A stretch of 64,000 bases of DNA from Methylophilus sp. 13 (lineage in GTDB: Bacteria > Pseudomonadota > Gammaproteobacteria > Burkholderiales > Methylophilaceae). Positions 1 to 9,278 of this stretch are shown here, piece by piece (the first letter of the stretch is position 1; every line of letters starts with the position of its first letter). The DNA lies in contig NZ_JADKYR010000003.1 in NCBI RefSeq assembly GCF_015354335.1, positions 558,001-622,000 of the forward strand, written 5' to 3'. The position numbers and the translations under genes are program-made. The notes beneath the pieces were generated by a model. The model was given only the letters and a program-made list of their open reading frames with translations. It searched no databases and had not been told where the DNA came from.

Positions 1-2
1 TT

Positions 3-965
3 GCCGATGCGATGGACAACCTCGACGTGCTGGTGGGCAGTACCTTTGAACTGGCCTTCATCCGCTTTAACTACTACTTCCGGGTGTATACCCAGGCTGC
101 ACCTGAGTTCCGCCGCTTCCCTAGCGACATCCTGAACTACTATGTACGCAATGAAGATGGCGAGATGGTGCCTTACTCAGCCTTCATGACGATGAAGAAA
201 CAACAGGGTCCTAACGAAATTACCCGTTACAACCTGTTTAACTCTGCAGCGCTGCGTGCCGAGCCTGCTGAAGGCTACACCACCGCCTCTGCAATCAATG
301 CCATCAAAGAAGCCGCTAAATCTCTGCCTAAAGGCTACTCAGTGGGCTGGGAAGGCTTGAGCTTTGACGAAGAACGCCGTGGCAATGAAAACATCATTAT
401 TTTCATGGTGGTGCTGGTATTCGTTTACATGGTGCTGGCCGCACAATATGAAAGCTTCATTATTCCGTTTGCGGTCATGCTGTCGTTGCCAGTTGGTATT
501 TTCGGTAGCTTCCTGTTGCTGAAAATGGCCGGGTTGGCCAATGACGTGTATGCGCAGATTGGCTTGATCATGCTGGTGGGCTTGCTTGGTAAGAACGCAG
601 TGCTGATTGTAGAGTTTGCGGTACAGGCGCGTGAAAAAGGCGCCTCTATCAAAGAGGCCGCCATCGCCGGGGCAAAAGCACGTTTCAGACCAATCTTAAT
701 GACCTCGTTTGCCTTTATTGCCGGCCTGATTCCATTGACGGTCGCGACCGGGGCCGGTGCGATTGGTAACCGGACCATCGGTACCTCGGCCTTGGGCGGC
801 ATGTTATTCGGGACGCTCTTTGGTGTGGTCGTGATTCCTGGCCTTTACTATATTTTCGCTAGCTTGGCGGACGGTAAAACGCTGATCCGCAAGGAAGATC
901 AGAACCCACTGACTGAGTCCTACGAGTACAACAGACATGAAGAAGAAGACGAACATGACCACTAA
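3..965 (+). CDS. RND efflux transporter, C-terminal part (runs off the left edge)
   Basis: This is the last 320 or so residues of an inner-membrane RND (HAE1/AcrB type) pump that exports hydrophobic compounds using the proton gradient. The reading frame is open to the left edge, so the start is outside the window. Visible parts are the end of the second periplasmic porter loop, then several long hydrophobic helices. One carries the family-typical stretch [14 protein letters not shown], and another reads [17 protein letters not shown]. The tail is rich in Asp, Glu and His. The stop overlaps the start of the outer-membrane factor gene, so the two are co-transcribed and form a tripartite pump with an adaptor that must lie to the left. 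The substrate cannot be told. Confidence 0.93.
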   Translation, partial: ADAMDNLDVLVGSTFELAFIRFNYYFRVYTQAAPEFRRFPSDILNYYVRNEDGEMVPYSAFMTMKKQQGPNEITRYNLFNSAALRAEPAEGYTTASAINAIKEAAKSLPKGYSVGWEGLSFDEERRGNENIIIFMVVLVFVYMVLAAQYESFIIPFAVMLSLPVGIFGSFLLLKMAGLANDVYAQIGLIMLVGLLGKNAVLIVEFAVQAREKGASIKEAAIAGAKARFRPILMTSFAFIAGLIPLTVATGAGAIGNRTIGTSALGGMLFGTLFGVVVIPGLYYIFASLADGKTLIRKEDQNPLTESYEYNRHEEEDEHDH

Positions 966-2394
966 TAAATATCTGTATTGGCTGGTAAGCGGTGCAGTTG
1001 CAGCCATGCTGCAGTCCTGTGCGATCCCCAACATCATGACCAAGGAGGCCGACACCGCCTTACCCGCGCAATATAGTGGTAAAGCGGCCGCGGCCGACAC
1101 CCAAAGCAGTGCCAGTGTGAGCTGGAAAGAGTTCTTCCAGGACCAGAATCTGGTCTCTCTGATTGATACGGCCGTGGCCAACAATAAAGAGATCCAGATG
1201 ATGGCGCAGCGTATCTCGATGGCGCAGAACGAAATTCAGGCCAGACGCGGTGCTTACCTGCCTTTTGTGAATGCCGGTGGTGGCATCAATTATGAAAAAA
1301 CCAGCAAGTTTACCCGGCTGGGTGCGGTCGAAGATGGCCTCAAGATTCATAATCAATCCTTCCCGACCTTTCTTGGCGACTACCAGTTTGGGCTGGTAGC
1401 CTCCTGGGAAGTCGACATCTGGCACAAACTGCGTAATGCACAACAAGTTGCCGTGCTCGACTACATGGCGACCACAGAAGGCAAAAGTTTCCTGGTCACC
1501 AATTTGGTGGCTGAGGTGGCCAACAGCTACTACGAGCTGGTCGCGCTGGACAACCAGTTGCTGACGCTGCAAAAAAACATTGAGATTCAGCAGAATGCGC
1601 TCAATGTGATTCGTGAGCTGCAGAAATACGCGCGCTCAACCTCACTTGCGGTCAAACGGTTTGAAGCCGAAGTGAAAAAGAACCAGAGCAAGCAGTACGT
1701 GATCAAGCAGCAAATTACCGAGGCTGAGAACCGCATTAATATGCTGCTGGGTCGCACCTCGCAACCAATTGCACGCAACAGCGATGGCTTCATGGAACTA
1801 CAACCTAAAGCAGTCGAGACTGGCCTGCCTTCACAAATGCTGGCCAACCGTCCGGATATCCGTCGCTCCGAGCTCGAGCTGGCAGCGGCCAAGCTGAATA
1901 TTGATGTGGCCAGAGCCAACTTCTATCCCTCGTTCACCATGAACGCCGGACTGGGCTTTCAGGCCTTCAAGCCGCAGTATTTGCTGAATATCCCAGATGC
2001 ACTGGGCGCTTCACTGGGCGCGGGCTTGATGGGGCCATTGATCAACCGGAACGCGATCATTGCCGAGTATAAAAATGCCAGTGCCTCGCAAATTGAAAAA
2101 GCTTACGAGTATGAGCAAACCATTATCAATGCTTATATGGAAGTGGCGAATCAAATTGCCAACGTCGATAACCTGAGCAAAAACTTCAGCCTGAAAACCG
2201 ACCAGGTTAACCAGTTGACGCAGTCAATTGACGTGGCCAACCAGCTGTTTAAAAATGCCCGCGCGGATTACGGTGAAGTGCTGCTGACGCAACGTGATGC
2301 GCTGGATGCCAAAATGGAGTTGATAGACACCAAGCAGCAACAGATGTCTGCCATGATCAATCTCTATCGCTCTTTGGGCGGTGGCTGGCGTTAA
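937..2394 (+). CDS. Outer-membrane efflux lipoprotein, TolC/NodT family
   Basis: This is the outer-membrane channel subunit of the RND pump encoded just upstream. It starts with a lipoprotein signal peptide ending in a lipobox (LQSC), so it should be acylated and anchored in the outer membrane. The rest shows the two OEP repeats of long helices, with the family-typical [26 protein letters not shown] written here as its pieces [11 protein letters not shown] and ARANFYPSF. Length (485 residues) is normal for NodT-type factors. Two starts are possible: ATG 937 gives a Lys-rich n-region, and ATG 955 has a weak purine tract before it. Both overlap the pump gene, which indicates translational coupling. 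A strong terminator follows. Confidence 0.92.
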   Translation: MKKKTNMTTNKYLYWLVSGAVAAMLQSCAIPNIMTKEADTALPAQYSGKAAAADTQSSASVSWKEFFQDQNLVSLIDTAVANNKEIQMMAQRISMAQNEIQARRGAYLPFVNAGGGINYEKTSKFTRLGAVEDGLKIHNQSFPTFLGDYQFGLVASWEVDIWHKLRNAQQVAVLDYMATTEGKSFLVTNLVAEVANSYYELVALDNQLLTLQKNIEIQQNALNVIRELQKYARSTSLAVKRFEAEVKKNQSKQYVIKQQITEAENRINMLLGRTSQPIARNSDGFMELQPKAVETGLPSQMLANRPDIRRSELELAAAKLNIDVARANFYPSFTMNAGLGFQAFKPQYLLNIPDALGASLGAGLMGPLINRNAIIAEYKNASASQIEKAYEYEQTIINAYMEVANQIANVDNLSKNFSLKTDQVNQLTQSIDVANQLFKNARADYGEVLLTQRDALDAKMELIDTKQQQMSAMINLYRSLGGGWR

Positions 2395-2451
2395 GCGTTA
2401 CCCAAACCAAGCCTAAGCAGATCGCCCAGTCTAAAGCTCGCGATCTGACAA

Positions 2452-2489
2452 AACAAAGGGATTCCGAAAAATGGAATCCCTTTGTTTTT
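2452..2489 (+). terminator. Rho-independent terminator of the RND efflux operon
   Basis: There is a perfect 14-bp stem (2452-2465 with 2473-2486) and a 7-base loop, followed by a T run. It lies 57 bases after the stop of the outer-membrane factor gene and closes the efflux operon. Confidence 0.93.
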
Positions 2490-2906
2490 GCTGCCCTGCA
2501 ACATCCATTCCCGCGCCTCCAACCATCCCTTTTGTCTAATTCACCTAGACCACCAGAGCGTAGCAATGCTTGAGAGCACTCAATCGACCTCGGCACGCAA
2601 GTAGGCTACACAACGCGCTACTGGCACATGTGCTGCCTTAGCGACACATATGGCACACAGCCTAAGTTGAATAACGAGTAAACACCACTCACCCAATCCG
2701 CACAAAAGCGACCCTCCCCATAGCAAATACCATTGCTGCAGGATGAAGGCATCCCTGTTTAAACAGTCGTGTGCGCAACGAGCGCTGTGGCAGAGCGCCG
2801 GAGGGAGGAGTCGTGAAGAGATGCGCCGTATATTGCGTGACGCTGACAAGCACTCACCCGTGCCTAACCAAACAGGCTAGCCACGGGCAAGTTATTAGAA
2901 TGGGGC
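2490..2906. other. Intergenic stretch with no recognisable gene
   Basis: About 420 bases lie between the efflux terminator and the next minus-strand gene. Several short open frames exist on both strands, but none has a ribosome site, family resemblance or plausible composition. I saw no tRNA, repeat array or strong hairpin. It could hold a small RNA, but nothing in the sequence shows one. Confidence 0.5.
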
Positions 2907-3488
2907 TTATTTGCCGAGCAGGTTATCCAGCGAGCGCTGGTCCAGTGCGCCCAAATAGGTCGGGCATTGCTGGTTGATGACGGCGACCCAAGCTGCACAA
3001 CCGTCCAAAGGTTGCTGGCTGGCTGGCACGGTCAAACCAAAATCTGCTGGTTTGCGCGGCGGGACTGATTTGTTGCCAAACCACATGACGCGCTTGTCCT
3101 TAGACAACGCGAAACAGCTCTTGGCCGCTTCACGCAAAGCCTCGCGCGCATCGCTCAGGCTGCCGCAAGCCGAACTGCCATCGACTTCCATCAACTGCGC
3201 GCCGACTTCATAGCGGGTTTGGTCCACAGTCAATATCGTACCGGCAGGCTTGTATTCATTCATGACCGCATAAAAGCCAAACAGAAAAATCAGCATGCCC
3301 AGGGAAAGGCCACGATGCTGCTTCTCAAACACCTCAATGCCAAAATAATTCACCGCCAGCGCCATCAGCGTCAAGGCAAATGCGGCCATAGCCACCATCT
3401 TGTGCGGAATCTGTATCTCATAAATCCCCCAGGCAAACGCGATTACCGCGATGACAAGGGTGACAATCCGCATCATTTTTTTATTCAT
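2907..3488 (-). CDS. Hypothetical membrane protein with periplasmic cysteine-containing domain
   Basis: I do not recognise the family. The protein has 193 residues. The start at 3488 was chosen because a GGAG ribosome site lies 9-12 bases upstream and the hydrophobic N-terminus begins there; the open frame extends further upstream only through low-quality sequence. Three or so transmembrane helices occupy the first 90 residues (two tight hairpin-forming segments, then GLSLGMLIFLFGFYAVM). A soluble domain with paired cysteines (SSACGSL, KSCFAL, DGCAAW, QQCPTY) follows and is probably periplasmic with disulfides. It stands alone between two intergenic regions, and no function can be inferred. 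Confidence 0.7.
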   Translation of the reverse strand: MNKKMMRIVTLVIAVIAFAWGIYEIQIPHKMVAMAAFALTLMALAVNYFGIEVFEKQHRGLSLGMLIFLFGFYAVMNEYKPAGTILTVDQTRYEVGAQLMEVDGSSACGSLSDAREALREAAKSCFALSKDKRVMWFGNKSVPPRKPADFGLTVPASQQPLDGCAAWVAVINQQCPTYLGALDQRSLDNLLGK

Positions 3489-3625
3489 TGCAACACACGC
3501 TCCACTAACTAAAGATAGAGGCAGTAATGGCCCTCGCCACCGCCCACCCACGCGCAACATCTTAACCGATTTGCCTGAATGATTGATATTGATGCAGCCC
3601 GAATGTTCGCAAAGACGGTGCCAAA

Positions 3626-3985
3626 TTAAGCTTGCTGTAAGTTTGCCGCCAGCCAATGCTCAATCACCACCACCAGATACGCCTGTTCCTCCAGGGTCAG
3701 CGCTCGGCCAGCAGGAATCTGGTGCCATTTGGATAAACATCCCCGGCAACATGTAGCGGTAGCATGTTGCGCGACAAACACCGGATGTCCGCGCATCGGC
3801 GTTTGCTGACCATCATTGGCCGGAGTAGCCGGGGCCAGCCGCTCGGCAATAAATTTTTCTGCATGGTCTAGCACCACCGCTAACCCTTTTTGTTGCAAAT
3901 AGTGCTGGTCTTTAGGGTTTAATTTGAACCGTGCGCGAAAATCGGAGCGTTGCAGGGCTTGAAACAAGGCTTCGAGATCGCGCAT
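3626..3985 (-). CDS. DUF4186 family protein
   Basis: This small soluble protein of 119 residues matches the DUF4186 family from memory. The N-terminus reads MRDLEALFQAL, the middle holds NDGQQTPMRGHPVFVAQHAT, and CCRGCLSKWH with GRALTLEEQAYLV follows near the end. The family is conserved across proteobacteria but has no established biochemical role. The CCxxC cluster with nearby histidines would suit metal binding, which is my inference. It lies 16 bases downstream of the MFS transporter gene on the same strand, so the two are probably co-transcribed. Confidence 0.85.
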   Translation of the reverse strand: MRDLEALFQALQRSDFRARFKLNPKDQHYLQQKGLAVVLDHAEKFIAERLAPATPANDGQQTPMRGHPVFVAQHATATCCRGCLSKWHQIPAGRALTLEEQAYLVVVIEHWLAANLQQA

Positions 3986-4001
3986 GGCCTACACACCACA
4001 A

Positions 4002-5234
4002 TCAGTGCAACTGCGAAAGGTGCAAATCTCGAAGTTTTGGCGCCTTGAACGCCGTCACCCCTACCACTGCCAGCGTCATGCAGCCCCCAAACACCACCGA
4101 GGGCACCAACCCCATGAGTCTGGCGGTGAGCCCGGACTCGAACGCACCTAGCTCATTGGAAGAACCGATAAAAATGCCGTTGATGGCCGAGACGCGGCCG
4201 CGCATGCCATCGGGCGTGGCCAGTTGCAGAATGGTTTGCCGTAACACCACCGAGACGCCGTCCATCATGCCGGAGATGGCCAGGATCAGCATGGCTAATT
4301 CAAAATTGGTACACAAGCCAAATGCAATCATGCACGCACCAAAACCGGCCACGGCAAACAGTAGCCAGCGGCCACTGTGCTCATGAATCGGGTGTTTGGC
4401 TAGCCAGACGCCGGACACTATGGCGCCCAGTGCGGGGGCGGCACGTAACAACCCCAGGCCTTCTGGGCCCATCTGGTAGATATCGTGCACAAAGGCAGGC
4501 AGCATGGCGACAGCACCGCCAAATAGCACGGCAAACATGTCGAGCAGTTGCGCGGCGAGCACCACTTGCGTACGGCGGACAAAGCGCAAGCCTTCAGCAA
4601 TGCTGGCAAAGACTTTCATTGGCTCATGGCTATGGTGCTCGGTCACGCGCAAGGCCAGCGCAGCCACACATGCGGCCAGTGCCAGCAGTGCAGACAGCCC
4701 ATAAGCGATAGATTTGTCAGCAAACCCAATCAGCAAACCGCCGATGGCGGGGCCGACAATGAGCCCAATCTGAAACATGGAGCTGCCGATGCCAGAGGCC
4801 TTGGCGATGGAGGCACGCGGGATAATCAGGGCAAATAGCGTGTTATAGCTGGGGGAGATCAACGCACGTGCAAAGCCGGTCAGGCAGACCGTGCCATAGA
4901 TCCACCAGGCAGTATGTGCTGGCTGTTGTTGCGTAATCATCACCAGTAACCCGGCGTTCACCGCCAGAAAAAAAGCCGACACGGCGGCAAAACCGCGGCG
5001 CGAGAAGTAATGATCCACGGCATGCCCCGCAAACAGCGCGCTACCCATGTAAGGGACCACTTCTGCCAGGCCGACCAGCCCCAAGGACCAGGGATCGTGT
5101 GTCAACTCGTAGATATGCCAGCCGATGGCAACCATCATCATCTGGTACGACAGCACCATGAGGATGCGGTAGGCAAGCAACTTGGGGAATGCATAGCCCT
5201 GATGGGCAAGAATCTGGCGGATGGACAAAGACAT
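4002..5234 (-). CDS. Major facilitator superfamily transporter (EntS-like exporter)
   Basis: This is an inner-membrane secondary transporter of 410 residues with about 12 predicted helices. It resembles the MFS_3/EntS group of drug or siderophore exporters: an early motif GLVGLAEVVPYMGSALFAGHAVDHYFSRR corresponds to the loop 2-3 signature (here GHAVDHYFSRR), and a GMMDGVSVVLRQTILQLATPD-like segment lies in the C-terminal half. I placed the start at the ATG at 5234. The longer frame begins with TTG six bases upstream. A perfect TATAAT lies only seven bases before this ATG, so the message may have almost no leader. The substrate is unknown. Confidence 0.88.
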   Translation of the reverse strand: MSLSIRQILAHQGYAFPKLLAYRILMVLSYQMMMVAIGWHIYELTHDPWSLGLVGLAEVVPYMGSALFAGHAVDHYFSRRGFAAVSAFFLAVNAGLLVMITQQQPAHTAWWIYGTVCLTGFARALISPSYNTLFALIIPRASIAKASGIGSSMFQIGLIVGPAIGGLLIGFADKSIAYGLSALLALAACVAALALRVTEHHSHEPMKVFASIAEGLRFVRRTQVVLAAQLLDMFAVLFGGAVAMLPAFVHDIYQMGPEGLGLLRAAPALGAIVSGVWLAKHPIHEHSGRWLLFAVAGFGACMIAFGLCTNFELAMLILAISGMMDGVSVVLRQTILQLATPDGMRGRVSAINGIFIGSSNELGAFESGLTARLMGLVPSVVFGGCMTLAVVGVTAFKAPKLRDLHLSQLH

Positions 5235-5241
5235 AGGCAAG

Positions 5242-5247
5242 ATTATA
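5242..5247 (-). promoter_or_regulatory. Candidate -10 box of the MFS gene
   Basis: The minus strand reads TATAAT, then seven bases, then the ATG of the MFS gene. I could not find a convincing -35 hexamer 16-18 bases upstream. If this -10 is used, transcription would begin at or next to the start codon. Confidence 0.45.
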
Positions 5248-5401
5248 CGCTATCGCTTCACATGGCTGCGGCGTGCAAAATCGCCTACAATCTGCAAGCG
5301 GGTGCGGTGAATCAGGCAGTAGGCGGTAACGCTGATGAGCCGTCGTTGACCCCGTGCGACTCTGCCGATATAGATGGGGCGCACCCGCAAGTCTTAAGCA
5401 A

Positions 5402-5429
5402 CCGATTAAATGTGGCAAGATTTAATCGG
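5402..5429. repeat. Perfect 10-bp inverted repeat upstream of a secreted-protein gene
   Basis: CCGATTAAAT (5402-5411) and its complement ATTTAATCGG (5420-5429) flank an 8-base spacer, with no T run after them. The repeat sits 58 bases before the start of the downstream gene, in a spot that would suit an operator or a leader hairpin. No regulator is identifiable. Confidence 0.6.
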
Positions 5430-5486
5430 GTAAGATGCCGGCCTGCTATCGCAAGCAGTCTGCCCCTTAACTAAAGGTTTATTTTC

Positions 5487-6074
5487 ATGACATCACGTAT
5501 TTCAGTATTCAGTTTGTGTTTTCTCTGGTTTGTGACGCTTTGCGCACATGCAGAGGAAAGTTTCGTCACCAAAGAGCCATTCAGGCAACCGGCAAAAATG
5601 CCTTCGGCCATCGTGACTTTGCTGGCGCAAGAGCCGTCGGTGGTCAATAGTGCTAGTTGCGGGGAATCCAAGCCTGCCGCTTTGCTGGAAACGCAAGTGG
5701 TACGCCTGAGCAAAACGGCAAAAGCTTATTTGGTGAAACCAGCACATGCTTGCCTGTGCCGCGAGGCCGCTTGCCCGGTGTGGTTGTTTCAAATGAGAGG
5801 GGCGGCGGCCAAGCTCATTTGGCATACCCCTGCCGCAATCAAGGTGGCCGTATTAGACAAAAAATTTGATGGCTACCAAAAACTGGGCGAAACCGACGGC
5901 GATGCAGCGGCAGGGAGTGAAACGCACTGGTCTTGGGACAATACGCGTTATAAACAAACCTATAAAAATACCTGGACCATGGACGCCGACAATAAATGCC
6001 GCTTGGGCGAGGAAACGATCCATCTGGTGGATGGAAACATTGTGAACCATTCCATCAAGTGTCCCCAGGACTAA
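5487..6074 (+). CDS. Hypothetical secreted protein
   Basis: This 195-residue protein of unknown family has a clear signal peptide (hydrophobic run, then cleavage after CAHAEE-type sequence), so it should be exported to the periplasm. The mature part contains several cysteines, including a clustered CLCREAACPVWLF stretch, and another pair near the C-terminus (NKCRLGEE, SIKCPQD), which suggests disulfides. It lies 27 bases upstream of the deacetylase-like gene on the same strand, and the two may form an operon with alkB. There is no support for a specific function. Confidence 0.75.
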   Translation: MTSRISVFSLCFLWFVTLCAHAEESFVTKEPFRQPAKMPSAIVTLLAQEPSVVNSASCGESKPAALLETQVVRLSKTAKAYLVKPAHACLCREAACPVWLFQMRGAAAKLIWHTPAAIKVAVLDKKFDGYQKLGETDGDAAAGSETHWSWDNTRYKQTYKNTWTMDADNKCRLGEETIHLVDGNIVNHSIKCPQD

Positions 6075-6101
6075 CCAACGAGAAGCTCATGCGAGGCTAA
6101 G

Positions 6102-7010
6102 ATGCGCATCGCGATCCAGAGACTGTTGCTGGGACTGGCATTACTGCTGACATCCCCCGCCATGGCGGCGGACACCATGCAACTCTGGATCACCGTCGAT
6201 TGGGAAGGCTTGTCGCTGGATGAAGACAATCTACAGGCCATGCAACGCTTTCGGCAGCAGTTTCCAGACATTCCGATGTTGCATTTGGTCAATCCGGTCT
6301 ATTTTATCCAACCTGGGGTCCATCGCGCCCAGGTAGGCAGCCTGATTCGCAGCACGTTTTTACCGCAAGACACGGTGGGATTGCATCTGCACCCCATGCG
6401 CACATTGGTTGAGTATTGCGGGCTCACCTATCAGGCCACGCCCTCGATTTCTGGCCGCGATGAACATTGCAGACAGGCCAGTTGCGGTCACTCAGTTAGC
6501 CTGGAGTTTGCTTACAGCGAGACCGAGCTGACGCGGCTAGTACATTGCAGCAGTGATTTGATGGTGCAAAACGGCTTTAACCGTCCCCGGCATTTCCGCG
6601 CCGGGGCTTGGCAACTGGGGCCCAAGTTGCAAGCCGCCCTGGTTGCGAATGGCTTTTATTGGGATAGCTCGCGCATTGATGCGCGCTTGCTGACCTCGCG
6701 CTGGCCCAGCGACAGTCCCCTGATCAAGGGATTGCAACAGCTGCATGCGGGCAGCACTCCGCTGGAACAACCGTATGCTTTGTCTTATCAATTGATGGAA
6801 TACCCGGATAACGCCGCCCTGGCGGATTACACCAACACGCAACAACTGTTGCGCCTGTTTGAAGCTTTATTGAACCAGGCCCCTGCCGTCATGGTCTTGG
6901 GATTTCATCAGGAATCGGCTGCAGACTACCTGTTGCAACTGGAGCGCGCCATTCCCCACATGCAGCGGCTGGCAAAACAGAAAAATGTCACGTTGGTGTG
7001 GATGCCCTAA
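6102..7010 (+). CDS. Secreted polysaccharide-deacetylase-like (NodB-fold) protein
   Basis: This 302-residue protein has a signal peptide (cleavage near PAMAAD). The first strand after it reads WITVDWEG, which places the Asp expected in NodB-type deacetylases. A VGLHLHPM segment supplies two histidines in the position of the metal motif, HFRAGAWQLG resembles the conserved Arg-containing motif 3, and VMVLGFHQES could supply a late His. These features suggest a metal-dependent carbohydrate esterase acting in the periplasm; the assignment is an inference from motifs. The gene ends 15 bases before alkB, with which it is probably transcribed. Confidence 0.62.
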   Translation: MRIAIQRLLLGLALLLTSPAMAADTMQLWITVDWEGLSLDEDNLQAMQRFRQQFPDIPMLHLVNPVYFIQPGVHRAQVGSLIRSTFLPQDTVGLHLHPMRTLVEYCGLTYQATPSISGRDEHCRQASCGHSVSLEFAYSETELTRLVHCSSDLMVQNGFNRPRHFRAGAWQLGPKLQAALVANGFYWDSSRIDARLLTSRWPSDSPLIKGLQQLHAGSTPLEQPYALSYQLMEYPDNAALADYTNTQQLLRLFEALLNQAPAVMVLGFHQESAADYLLQLERAIPHMQRLAKQKNVTLVWMP

Positions 7011-7025
7011 TCGCCGCGAGAACGC

Positions 7026-7664
7026 ATGGACTTATTTGCACAAGACACCCCCTCTAAAGTGATGCTGGCCCCCGGTGCCTGCTGGCTATCCGGCTTTGCG
7101 CTACCCTGCATGCCAGTGCTTTGGCCTTGTCTGGCACAGCATCTGTCTGCCCATCCGCCCCGGCAGATGATGACGCCCATGGGTTACCCGATGTCAGTGC
7201 GCACCAGCAGCATGGGTGATTGGGGCTGGGTAGGCAGTGCGGCTGGCTATGGTTACCAGGCGGCTGACCCCGCCAACCATCAACCCTGGCCAGCAATGCC
7301 GGAGGTGATTTTACAGCTGGCTGCGACCGCCGCGCAGCAGGCAGGCTATGCCGACTTTGTGCCCGACAGCTGTTTGATCAACGTGTATGCTCCCGGCAGC
7401 AAAATGGGCTTGCATCAAGATAAAGATGAGCTGGATTTTACGCAGCCGATTGTGTCAGTGTCGCTCGGGCTACCCGCCACATTTCTATTTGGCGGCCCCA
7501 GGCGGACGGACAAGCCGGTGAAAATCCCGCTGGTGCATGGCGATGTCGTGGTCTGGGGCGGCGCCAGCCGGCGCTTCTATCATGGCGTGGCGCCAGTCCA
7601 GCCTGGGCAGCACCTGCTCATTGGCCCGCAACGCATTAACCTCACCTTGAGAAAAGCGCGTTAG
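7026..7664 (+). CDS. alkB: DNA/RNA oxidative demethylase AlkB
   Basis: This is an Fe(II)/2-oxoglutarate dioxygenase that reverses 1-methyladenine and 3-methylcytosine lesions in DNA. It has 212 residues. The metal triad is intact at His130-x-Asp132 and His186, and the 2-oxoglutarate-binding arginines fall at 203 and 209 in RINLTLR. Each of these lies one position from its E. coli counterpart. The N-terminal nucleotide-recognition lid is present (TPMGYPMSVRTSS). It follows the deacetylase-like gene closely and shows no Ada-type neighbour. Confidence 0.96.
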   Translation: MDLFAQDTPSKVMLAPGACWLSGFALPCMPVLWPCLAQHLSAHPPRQMMTPMGYPMSVRTSSMGDWGWVGSAAGYGYQAADPANHQPWPAMPEVILQLAATAAQQAGYADFVPDSCLINVYAPGSKMGLHQDKDELDFTQPIVSVSLGLPATFLFGGPRRTDKPVKIPLVHGDVVVWGGASRRFYHGVAPVQPGQHLLIGPQRINLTLRKAR

Positions 7665-7849
7665 CATCTCGCCCTGACAACGCCTTAAGAATAGCCGCAT
7701 AAACGCTGATGAAGATCAAAAACCCCGCTCACTTCCGGGTTGCATCTGTTTTTCAAAAGAGTAAACTGAAACTGTCTTATCTATCCAACATTTGCTGAAT
7801 GATCCAGCAAACACTCGATAAGACCCTTTCCGAAAACAAGGAGTTTGTC

Positions 7850-8176
7850 ATGAATTTACAACTTACAGGACACCATTTAGAAATCACTCCAGCACTGCGC
7901 GAGTACGTATCATCCAAGTTCTCGCGTATCAGCAATCACTTTGATCATGTGATTGATGTCAAAGTCACCATGTCTGTTGAAAAGCTTGCCCAAAAGGTTG
8001 AAGCGACATTGCATGTGCCAGGCAACGACTTACACGCCGCCTGCTCAGACGAAAACATGTACAGTGCCATCGACATGCTGACCGACAAACTTGACCGCCA
8101 GGTCGTGAAACACAAGGAAAAAAATGGCGACCACCACAAATCCGGTGGCGCTGTGAAACACCAGTTAAGCTCATAA
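7850..8176 (+). CDS. hpf: Ribosome hibernation promoting factor HPF (short form)
   Basis: This 108-residue protein of the HPF/YfiA family binds the 30S subunit in stationary phase and blocks the mRNA and tRNA sites. The start was set at 7850 because an AAGGAG ribosome site lies just upstream (7838-7843); an earlier in-frame ATG at 7799 lacks one. Typical segments are LQLTGHHLEITPALREYV at the N-terminus, the VTMSVEKLAQKVEATLHVPG strand-turn, and the basic MLTDKLDRQVVKHKEK helix. It lacks the C-terminal dimerisation domain of long HPF. In many proteobacteria the gene follows rpoN; here alkB precedes it, but hprK and rapZ follow as usual. Confidence 0.95.
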   Translation: MNLQLTGHHLEITPALREYVSSKFSRISNHFDHVIDVKVTMSVEKLAQKVEATLHVPGNDLHAACSDENMYSAIDMLTDKLDRQVVKHKEKNGDHHKSGGAVKHQLSS

Positions 8177-8187
8177 GCCTTAACGCC

Positions 8188-8213
8188 ATTCTCTACCCGA
8201 CCGGGTAGAGAAT
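8188..8213 (+). terminator. Stem-loop after hpf (weak terminator or stability element)
   Basis: There is a perfect 11-bp stem (8188-8198 with 8203-8213) and a GACC loop, 11 bases after the hpf stop. No T run follows, so it may act as an mRNA 3' end protector or an attenuator rather than a full terminator before hprK. Confidence 0.55.
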
Positions 8214-8308
8214 TCACCCCGCCCCCGCTACTTTTACGCCGTTTCACGCCACCCGAATCAATTCAGTTGTAAAATGAGTCCAACACTTTGTTGATGCGTT
8301 AACAACTT

Positions 8309-9259
8309 ATGGCTCAAATCTCTGTAGCCGATTTATACAAGCAGATTCGCAGTAAACTCAAATTGAAATGGGTAGCAGGCGAGTCTGGCGGTCAGAAAAT
8401 TCTCAATTCAGGCACTGTGACCAAGCCTTCACTGGCACTGGTCGGGCATTTGAATTTTGTGCACCCCAACCGGGTGCAAGTGTTGGGCTGTGCCGAAATG
8501 GACTACCTCGGTGGGCTCAGCATCCTGGCCATGCAACAGGCGGTAAGCAACCTGTTTTCAACCGACCTGGCCATGGTCGTGGTCGCCAATGGCGAAAAAG
8601 TACCCTCGGTCATGCTGGAAGCCGCACAACAATCGCAAACCCCCTTATTCACGACGCCCATGATCAGCCCGCAACTGATGGAATTACTCAGCCATTATCT
8701 GGCGGTAGCGACGGCAGAAACCACCAGCCTGCATGGTGTGTTTATGGAGGTACAAGGCTTTGGCGTGCTGATTACCGGCAGTGCGGCGATTGGTAAAAGC
8801 GAGCTGGCGCTCGAGCTGATTTCACGGGGTCATCGGCTGGTGGCAGATGATATTGTGGATTTTTACCGGGTCTCGCCCGAACGCATTGAAGGCCGCTGCC
8901 CGGAGCTGTTGCAAGACTTTCTGGAGGTGCGCGGTCTCGGCATTTTGAATATCCGCGCACTCTATGGCGATAATGCAGTCAAACCAACCAAACCGCTGGA
9001 TATGATGATACAGCTGGAGCTGGCCGACGAATTGAAGCCGCAGGACCTGGACCGGCTCAGTGCCAACCGGCAGACGCAACAAGTGCTGGATGTAGAGATC
9101 AGCAAGGTCATTATCCCGATTGCGGCCGGACGCAACATTGCGGTACTGGTAGAAGCCGCCGTACGCAATCACATGTTGCTGTTGCGTGGCGTCAATGCCA
9201 CCAAACAACTGACACAGCGGCAAAAACAGATCATGCTCAGAGAAAGCAAATTACGATGA
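8309..9259 (+). CDS. hprK: HPr kinase/phosphorylase
   Basis: This bifunctional enzyme phosphorylates HPr on Ser46 with ATP and removes the phosphate again. It has 316 residues, normal for the family. The P-loop is at 157-164 (GSAAIGKS), preceded by a conserved His142 region and followed by VADDIVDF. The family signature LEVRGLGILNIRALYG is complete. The P-loop has Ala-Ala where most homologues have an acidic or Ser residue. rapZ follows after 19 bases. The target HPr, with its Ser46, is encoded 1.3 kb downstream. No obvious ribosome site precedes the ATG. Confidence 0.97.
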   Translation: MAQISVADLYKQIRSKLKLKWVAGESGGQKILNSGTVTKPSLALVGHLNFVHPNRVQVLGCAEMDYLGGLSILAMQQAVSNLFSTDLAMVVVANGEKVPSVMLEAAQQSQTPLFTTPMISPQLMELLSHYLAVATAETTSLHGVFMEVQGFGVLITGSAAIGKSELALELISRGHRLVADDIVDFYRVSPERIEGRCPELLQDFLEVRGLGILNIRALYGDNAVKPTKPLDMMIQLELADELKPQDLDRLSANRQTQQVLDVEISKVIIPIAAGRNIAVLVEAAVRNHMLLLRGVNATKQLTQRQKQIMLRESKLR

Positions 9260-9278
9260 CATCCACAGGGTTAAGCAC

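Noticed and set aside
2580-2849. 89-residue minus-strand open frame in the first intergenic region
   Set aside because: It is cysteine- and leucine-rich in a way typical of chance frames and has no ribosome site or family likeness.
2490-2906. Possible small RNA or mobile remnant
   Set aside because: No hairpin-T run, terminal repeat, transposase fragment or conserved RNA shape could be seen.
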